Source of the DNA: Sesamum alatum
Lineage: Eukaryota; Streptophyta; Magnoliopsida; Lamiales; Pedaliaceae
NCBI GenBank assembly: GCA_034509735.1
Contig: JACGWO010000002.1
Span: 46,331,702 to 46,395,701, forward strand
Direction of reading: 5' to 3'
DNA: 64,000 nt
The notes below the pieces were generated by a model, which made no database searches, was not told the DNA's origin, and worked only from the letters and a program-made list of their open reading frames with translations. A program made the position numbers and the translations under genes. Below, in pieces: positions 57,542 through 64,000 of this stretch (position 1 is its first letter; the number at the start of each line of letters is the position of its first letter).

Positions 57542-58437
57542 TTGCCAGATTTTGGATGCATGCCTGAGTACAATCTCTTCTTCAATGGTGCTCAGCATTG
57601 GATGGTAACTGACCATCATGTTGGTAAGATCCTTTGTTTTGATGTGGGCAGAGAGGTTCTCAAATGGATTTTGTATCCCCCGTCACTGTGGGATTATTGT
57701 CATGATGGCAAGCTGGGAATGGCTCTTGTCAGCTTAAAACAATCCCTTGCCATACTTCGATATTCTTATGAATCAGATTCAGAAGATTGTATTGACATTT
57801 GGTTGTTGAATGAATATGGTGTGAGTGAATCATGGACCAAACAATTTGTAATTGGTCCGTACCCCACAGGTCATGATATACTTGCCAGATGTTCTTGGCA
57901 AGATCAATGGATTCTATTCGAATCTAACGGCCGGTTAGTAGCTTATGCAATCCATGCAAATCAAATCAAGACATTCCAATTTCATGGGCATGCCAAATCG
58001 TTCCGAGCTGTAATTTTCAGGGAGAGTTGTGTTAGTTTAAATCAGGTACCTACCTACCTACCTATAAAAATTAATGATAATTCATCATGTATGCATGCAT
58101 GTATATATATTAAATCAGGATTTATAATGAGTGATTAATTAATATTAATTAATTTTGTAGTTTCTCGATATTGATCGAATTCTATTAATTAATTAATTAA
58201 TCTCATGCATGCATGTATATTATATTATATTATATTATATTATATTATATTATATTATATTATATATTGAAGGTCGTCTATTTGCTTCACCTAAATTTAA
58301 TATTCTCGATTGGTTTAATTGATTTGTCTATATAAGTTAATTTATCGACCAAAGATAAACTATGAGTTATAATTCCTTCACAAATTATTACTTCCTAAGC
58401 TTATCTTGTTCTCATGTTGCAGGTTCTACTTATATGA
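57542..58437 (+). pseudogene. F-box gene 3' fragment in module X2
   Basis: Exon 1 part 57,542-58,045 and exon 2 58,423-58,437. It has the same LINE1 join and the same diagnostic changes as X1 (EYNLFF, VTDHH, ILYPP). Private changes include LLNEYG for LLKEYG and SNGRLVAYA for SNGQLVAYA. No internal stop. Confidence 0.85.
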
Positions 58438-61400
58438 AAATACAACAGTCCCCGAGCTGGAACAAGGTTAATTCCCATATTTAATTAATCATATTTAATA
58501 TTGTCAAATGATGAAATTAATCCAGATTACTTTATTGTTATTTACTTTATTTCACCATATATATATATATATATATATATATCAAGCAATTAAATTTTCC
58601 TTTTGTTTTGTGTGATAATTAAAATTGTATCTTTTATCGGTTTAATTATATTTTTGGTCCCGTAATTATAATTTCTACATTTTGGTCCTATAAATTACTA
58701 TTTAGCAATTAGTGTGACGTCCACAAATTTTTATACATAAATTATAGTTTTTTACCATAAACACATGGGATATATTATGTGATGATTTATGTCTGGATTT
58801 TATTATTTAAGTGGAAGTAAACTAGACAAGATAAGTTCTTGCAGGTACTTGAATAGTGGCAACAAAATTTGTGGTGTTAAAATAAAAATTAGTAAAGATG
58901 AGTGCGAGAAAAATAAAATCTTTTAATATATATATATTTATACACACGCAATATATATAATACACATATATTCACAGTTTTACCATGGAAAAAATATTTG
59001 TCACAGTTTTTAGCTGTATCGCTTGCAGAATCAACTGCTAATAGCTGTTGTTGGGTCGTGGTTAATTAGTATCCCCCATGATTTTTGACTTACAATGATA
59101 ATTAACTATACTTCAATCCACATTTCTTCTAGTGGATCAAATTAAACTAAATAATCTGATATTTATCTATTTCAAAAATATAAATATAAAAGAGATAATG
59201 TCAAATTAACGAATCATGCCATATCAAACATTTGATATGTTTCTCTCTGTAAAATAAATTATAAAAAGATAATACCAAAGATTTGCAAGTAAATCATAAC
59301 TCTTTCTTTTTAAATACATATATAAAAGGGGTTCATGGAGCTCATTTGACCAGATATGACAGAGATTGAAGAATAAAGCCAGAGAAAGAAGGTTTTGAGA
59401 AATTCTCTCCATAAAGTCCTCGAGTTCAAAAACTATTCAAAGCATTCAAGATGGAGATAGAGTCGTTCACTAAAGATGCGCTACAAATTATAACGTTTGA
59501 TTTCGAATTCTAGGCGCGAGCCTTTGAATCAACGTTATAAATTTTTAAGTTAAATTTTCAATGAGATTCAAGTAGCAAATCCACCTCGAAATCCTCAAAG
59601 TCAAAGTCAACATTATAACATTTAATTTGGGATTACAGGCACGAGTTCTCGAATTAATACTATAAAACTCTGATGACATCAGATTAACCCGAAGGTCGAA
59701 ATTCGGCTATGTAACAAGGTCGAGGAGACATCCAGAAACAATAATGAATTGAACAACTTGAAGGTCAGATTGACTCCACCTATCAAGCCTTGACCTCTAA
59801 ACCTTGATAAGTGGGGGACTTTTGACACGGGGATACTTATGACACACATTAGAGATCTTCAAGCACATCAGAAGCTCTCGGCTAGGAGACCTCTTTGGAA
59901 AGGACTCCAGATAGACCTCCAATGAGGGCGTCTCAACGTCTGGTCACAACAGGAACATTGTGATTGAATTACCTAAGTTATGAGGTATCTCAAAAACTTT
60001 CACAGTTTGCAAGAAGGATAACCGTCCTTCACTGTCGCTGACCAACCACTGTTGGCCATAGCGGTAGCTTTTGTGCGCCAAGACCACACTTGTCACTGTT
60101 ACTGCAATATTCGCGGCCCATTGCATACCGCTGATCATGCATTAATTGATCTATAGTGCACATGAAATCGTACAATTCACCACCATCTATAAATATAGGC
60201 ACTCCACCATCAGAGATACCTTTTGTCACCCCAACTATTGTTCTTTCTAATGCAAAGACCTTGCATACAAACTGACATTGTGTCAGAATGCTTATGCCGG
60301 AGCCCTGTCCGACTTGGCCCTAACGTGGTCTTGGTTTGCACGCATTACACAGGTGAAATTGGATTTACAGAAGCATTGGGTGTAGGCAGAATACCTTAAA
60401 GCTTCACTAAATACCTTGAGACAGTTACTCGTATTTCTTGTATACAACACTAGCAAACAAAGCACATTTCACACGTAAGTATAATAAAGATTAAATTGAT
60501 TTAATTAAATAAAAGAGAAAAAAAATTAATTAATTAATCTATATTGATAAAATATAATAATTTTAAATATGCATGAGTATAAAATTATAATTGATGGAAC
60601 AAATTGATTAAAGAGATAATTATCTTGTTAAAAGAATAAACATATTGAAGGGTAGTTTAGTCAATTAATATTATGCAAACCAAAAATAATTACTTCAGGG
60701 AGTTGAATCTTAATAAATAGTATAAATTAGTATGTGTGTCATACTCAATTAATTTGTATGTGCTCAATTATCTAAAACATTTTAAAAATAATAATTAGTA
60801 TTTTAACACGCACATATATATATTATATATTATATCTATTTCTTTCAAAATTAATTAACAAATACACAGGTTTACGACATATATTTGAGTAAAAAAGACT
60901 ATTGATATTTTTGTACATTTCTTTAATGCATAGTATTTTTTTTAAATCTCTCACACTTTATAAGTTTTAAGAGTAAATACAATCATTTTTTTTTTTTGGA
61001 GTGATTTATTTTGATTTGTGGAAATAGAGAGAGAAAAATAAAGATAAATAAGTCTATGTTAGAAATAATGTATATGTTTGGATTTATTTTTGAAGATAAT
61101 TAGTGTAAAAAAGTTGTTGTGTCTTTGATTTTGTATTTTGAAAGACAAAATTTACTGTTCATTATCAAATCATGTCTTTTTATATGTATTTATATATGTA
61201 CATATATACATATTAATATTAATTTGTTTGTAGGTGAATTAATATTGGCTTGGGAACGGCCTAAAACATGGAAAACAACCAACTAAGGTGTCTCAACAGA
61301 AGCTCAAACATTGTGTATGTTTCAGCCCATATAAATAAAAACAAACATTGTGAATGTGTTCTATTGAGCTTTGTCATAATTACAAATCTTTCCTTGTTGT

Positions 61401-61447
61401 TTGAAAACTTACAATTATTCCTAACACTCGTTTATCCCCTACAATCT
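58438..61447. other. Inverted intergenic copy, module X2
   Basis: Reverse complement of about 15,919-18,883, as in X1. The unidentified block lies at 59,944-60,230 (minus). It ends at the same point as X1, CCCCTACAATCT followed by ATACAACAACCGG. Confidence 0.85.
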
Positions 61448-64000
61448 ATACAACAACCGGCGAAACAATAAGTTGCAGCTCGGAGGTGTCCCACTCTTCG
61501 TCTTTCCAGTAATAGCTCACATGCTCATGGCGAGAAGCAAGTCGGATCCACCGACACAGCAAGAGGCCCATCCCCCAACCAATTATCATGCCAAAAGCAC
61601 AAGCCACCCGAGACCAAAGTCCAGCTAATGTTGTCTTCCATACGTTTTTGCATCTGATGTATTCGCCTCCATAGAGGCGTTCCGATAGTGAAAATGTTCG
61701 TGGAGGCCGGACATGATCTCTTACAATACTTCTACTTCAGAAAAGTGCCCCACAATAAATTACATGTTCGAAAGCCCCACCACAACTTTTGAGAAAAGGC
61801 CTCAACCATATCTCCGAGTCATCGCACCCCCAAACCACCCTCATCAAACGGCTTACTCAATCTGTCCCAAAAGCACCAATGCAGCCTCTTTTTTTAGCCA
61901 TACGAGTCCCAAAAGAACTTATTTATCAACCGCTCAATCCGCAAGATGACACCCTTCGGCGGCTTAAGGATGTGAAGTAAATTTATGGGCATAGACAGTA
62001 AAACGGAGCGGATGAGAGCCAAAATGCCTTCATAAGAAAGCACCTTTTTTTCCCATCCTGCCACTTTACCCGACATCGCGGCGACGAGCGGCTAGAAAAG
62101 CTCAAACTTCTTGTGGCCCACATAAATTGGTGCCCCTAAATATGTATAAGGGAATGGCTTGTGGACGTACCCTGTTAGCAATTTGATTCTTTTAATCACC
62201 AAAGCGGAGGCATCGGAGCGACAATAAACGAGCTCTTGGAAACATTGATGCACTCTCCTAAAGCGGCCGAAAATGCTTCTAAGAAATCTGTGATGTGTTG
62301 CAGGCTGCGGTCCTTTGAGTTAGTGAAATAATGCAATTATCTCTCTAGGCCAAATACAAGATGCCTTAGTTCCCTGTGAAGTGAAGTGAGACATCGCATT
62401 GGAACAACTTCTTCAAACCCCAAGATAAATATTCTGAAGCAAGCACGAAGAGCGTCGGAGACAAAGGATCTCCCTATCACAAACCCTCGTGGACTGGAAA
62501 AAACCACTCACCGCGCCATTGATAATTACCGAGAGCCAGCAGTTTTGAGTACACTGTCAAATGAGATGGAGCCAATGCTCAGGAGACCCCAAACGTGCAA
62601 GGACCAGCTAATTGGGCGGAACCCACTCCACGCCATCGGGGCATTGACTTTGGGGATGAGAATGATAAAAGTGGCCGTGAAGCTCTTAGGCAGCCGGTGC
62701 CAGCAAAGAAATCCGTAAACAATGTCGAAGACATCAGCAGAGATGATATCTCAACACTTGTGGTAGAACATTGCATTAAAATCCATCCGATAGCTCAAAA
62801 ACCACCCGCCTTACCTTCTCAAGTGTTGGTGGCGCGCATAAGGCCTGACCCTGGGTTGCGGTGAGGATCTACGGGATGTCGGCCAAGTCCGCTAGTGGCA
62901 GGCGCTGTGGTCTGCAGAGAGTAGCCGCTGGAAATATGTCATGGCCAAGCGTTGAATGGCGTCCGACTGTAAGAGTAGATTCCCATCGTCTTTAATCTCA
63001 AAAATCACCGTTGGAGCTCGTTTCTTCTTAACCAGGGAGTGGAAATACCGCGTATTACGTTCCCCCTCTTAGATCCATTTGCAAGCCGATTTTTGTTTCC
63101 ATAAATTCTCTTTGACCGAGAGAGTCCGCTGCAGAAGAGCTGTTGCCCGATTCATTGTCAACAGATTTGCATCCGTAGGGTGCTGATCATATTCTCTTTC
63201 AGCCGCTGCCACTGCAGTTTCCGCCTTCTTGAGAGACACAAAAATATTGCCAAACACCTATTTATTCCAGCACCAAAGTCGTTTCTTTAAGAGAAGCAAC
63301 TTTTCCTTGAGACGTAACATGCCCGTGTGATGAACAGGCAGGGCCCAACACTCTGCGATGATTTGCAGAAATCCAGGAAGTCGGCACCACATATTCTGAA
63401 AGCGAAAGGACGTTGGCGCCGTAGTCACAGTAGCACTCACTTGGACCAGAAGAGGGCAGTAGTCAGAGAGGATCGGGGTGGATGTCGCACACTCATCTAA
63501 GGACATAGATCCAACAACTCACTGGAGAAAAGAACATGATCCAGTCTCTGCCAGAGCCGGTGATCTGTCCACGTATATTGGCTTCCCTAGAATCCCAAAT
63601 CTACTAAACCGCAATCAAAGATTTCCTCGGAGAATTCCTCTATAGAGTGATGCATTGGATAGGTACCATTGGAGCGTTCGGAGACAGAGACAACTGAATT
63701 AAAATCCCCTCTTATGAGCCAAAGAACCCGTTGCTCACCGATACTCATAATGAAAGACCAAATAGCTAGACGGGCCACCTTACCGCAATTGCCATAGATA
63801 ATAGTACAGAGTAAAGGGTGGCGGAAACCCGAACGCAGTGACACAGAGATAAAGGAATGCTCATCATCCACGAGGAGTAACGACCTCCTCCACCGCTCGA
63901 TCTAGAAACCATATTTTATTCATACAGTTCTTGAACACATCTGTGAAGCCAAGACGGCGACAAATCAGAACGTCCTCCTAGTGCGCGCGAGGGTCAATCA
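61448..64000 (-). mobile_element. Inverted LINE1 copy in module Y2, runs off the window
   Basis: Starts at the same internal LINE1 point as Y1 and continues through the core-deleted reverse transcriptase and the endonuclease, up to the equivalent of about 22,455. Several private one-base indels occur, for example CGAGAAGCAAG near 61,532 and a missing base near 62,693. The 5' end lies beyond the window. Confidence 0.88.

Larger units (their letters stand above)
38571..64000. repeat. Higher-order tandem repeat, unit about 15.45 kb (modules X1-Y1-X2-Y2)
   Basis: The LINE1/F-box join recurs at 42,111 and 57,539 (distance 15,428). The intergenic/LINE1 join recurs at 45,981 and 61,448 (distance 15,467). 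Small differences come from microsatellites and indels. One unit is X (LINE1 3' part, F-box 3' fragment, long intergenic) plus Y (LINE1 5' part, flank, F-box without F-box domain, shorter intergenic). The second unit is incomplete at the window edge. Confidence 0.9.

Noticed and set aside
38571..64000. Centromeric satellite or rDNA-like array
   Set aside because: The unit is a mosaic of LINE, gene fragments and unique flanks, with only two units seen; no short monomer and no rRNA sequence.
1..64000. CRISPR array, prophage or bacterial defence system
   Set aside because: No short direct repeats with unique spacers and no bacterial-type gene organisation; introns and plant gene families exclude it.

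Overview
The window looks like plant nuclear DNA, most likely from a eudicot. The evidence is AT-rich intergenic sequence with many microsatellites, GT-AG introns, a plant alkaline/neutral invertase gene, an intronless organelle-type PPR gene, an F-box gene of the large plant FBA family, plant L1-type LINEs with an added RNase H domain, and small MITEs and Helitrons. I cannot name the species. No tRNA, rRNA, CRISPR or bacterial-type operon was seen.

Left part (1-21.7 kb, mostly single copy). 1-6.4 kb is repeat-rich: a 510-bp MITE with 10-bp target duplications, an isolated 3' gene fragment (golgin-like) next to a possible Helitron end, a TIR element, two head-to-tail 295-bp Helitrons, and a second MITE copy. 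6.48-12.25 kb is a complete six-exon gene for a chloroplast-type alkaline/neutral invertase (648 aa). 13.69-15.63 kb (minus) is an intact PPR gene with 16 PLS-type repeats plus E1/E2. 18.88-20.44 kb (minus) is an intact F-box gene.

Middle part (21.7-35.2 kb). A degenerate LINE (LINE1, 4.5 kb, flanked by 17-bp target-site duplications) is followed directly by a second degenerate LINE (LINE2) with a DUF4283-type ORF1. LINE2 is cut at about 30.36 kb and joined to a direct duplicate of the 12.9-17.9 kb block. The PPR copy in that duplicate is broken by many one-base indels and one 159-bp deletion. The block stops at a placeholder gap of exactly 500 N (35,237-35,736).

Right part (35.7-64.0 kb). 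Everything here is the 15.9-29.1 kb region turned to the opposite strand, rearranged and repeated. First comes LINE2 then LINE1 in reverse. Then two module types alternate. X is LINE1 3' part, then F-box 3' fragment, then intergenic. Y is LINE1 5' part, then flank, then F-box lacking its F-box domain, then intergenic. The order X1-Y1-X2-Y2 gives a higher-order tandem repeat with a period of about 15.45 kb that runs off the right edge. The recombinant junctions are the same in both units, so the X+Y unit was assembled first and then duplicated.

The three intact genes are unrelated in pathway: sugar hydrolysis in plastids, organelle RNA processing, and probably SCF ubiquitin-ligase substrate recognition. 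The main biological interest is structural: a young, nested, partly inverted segmental duplication built around a LINE that was already dead, carrying 5'-less F-box fragments on the strand opposite to the intact F-box gene. No convincing new enzyme system was found.
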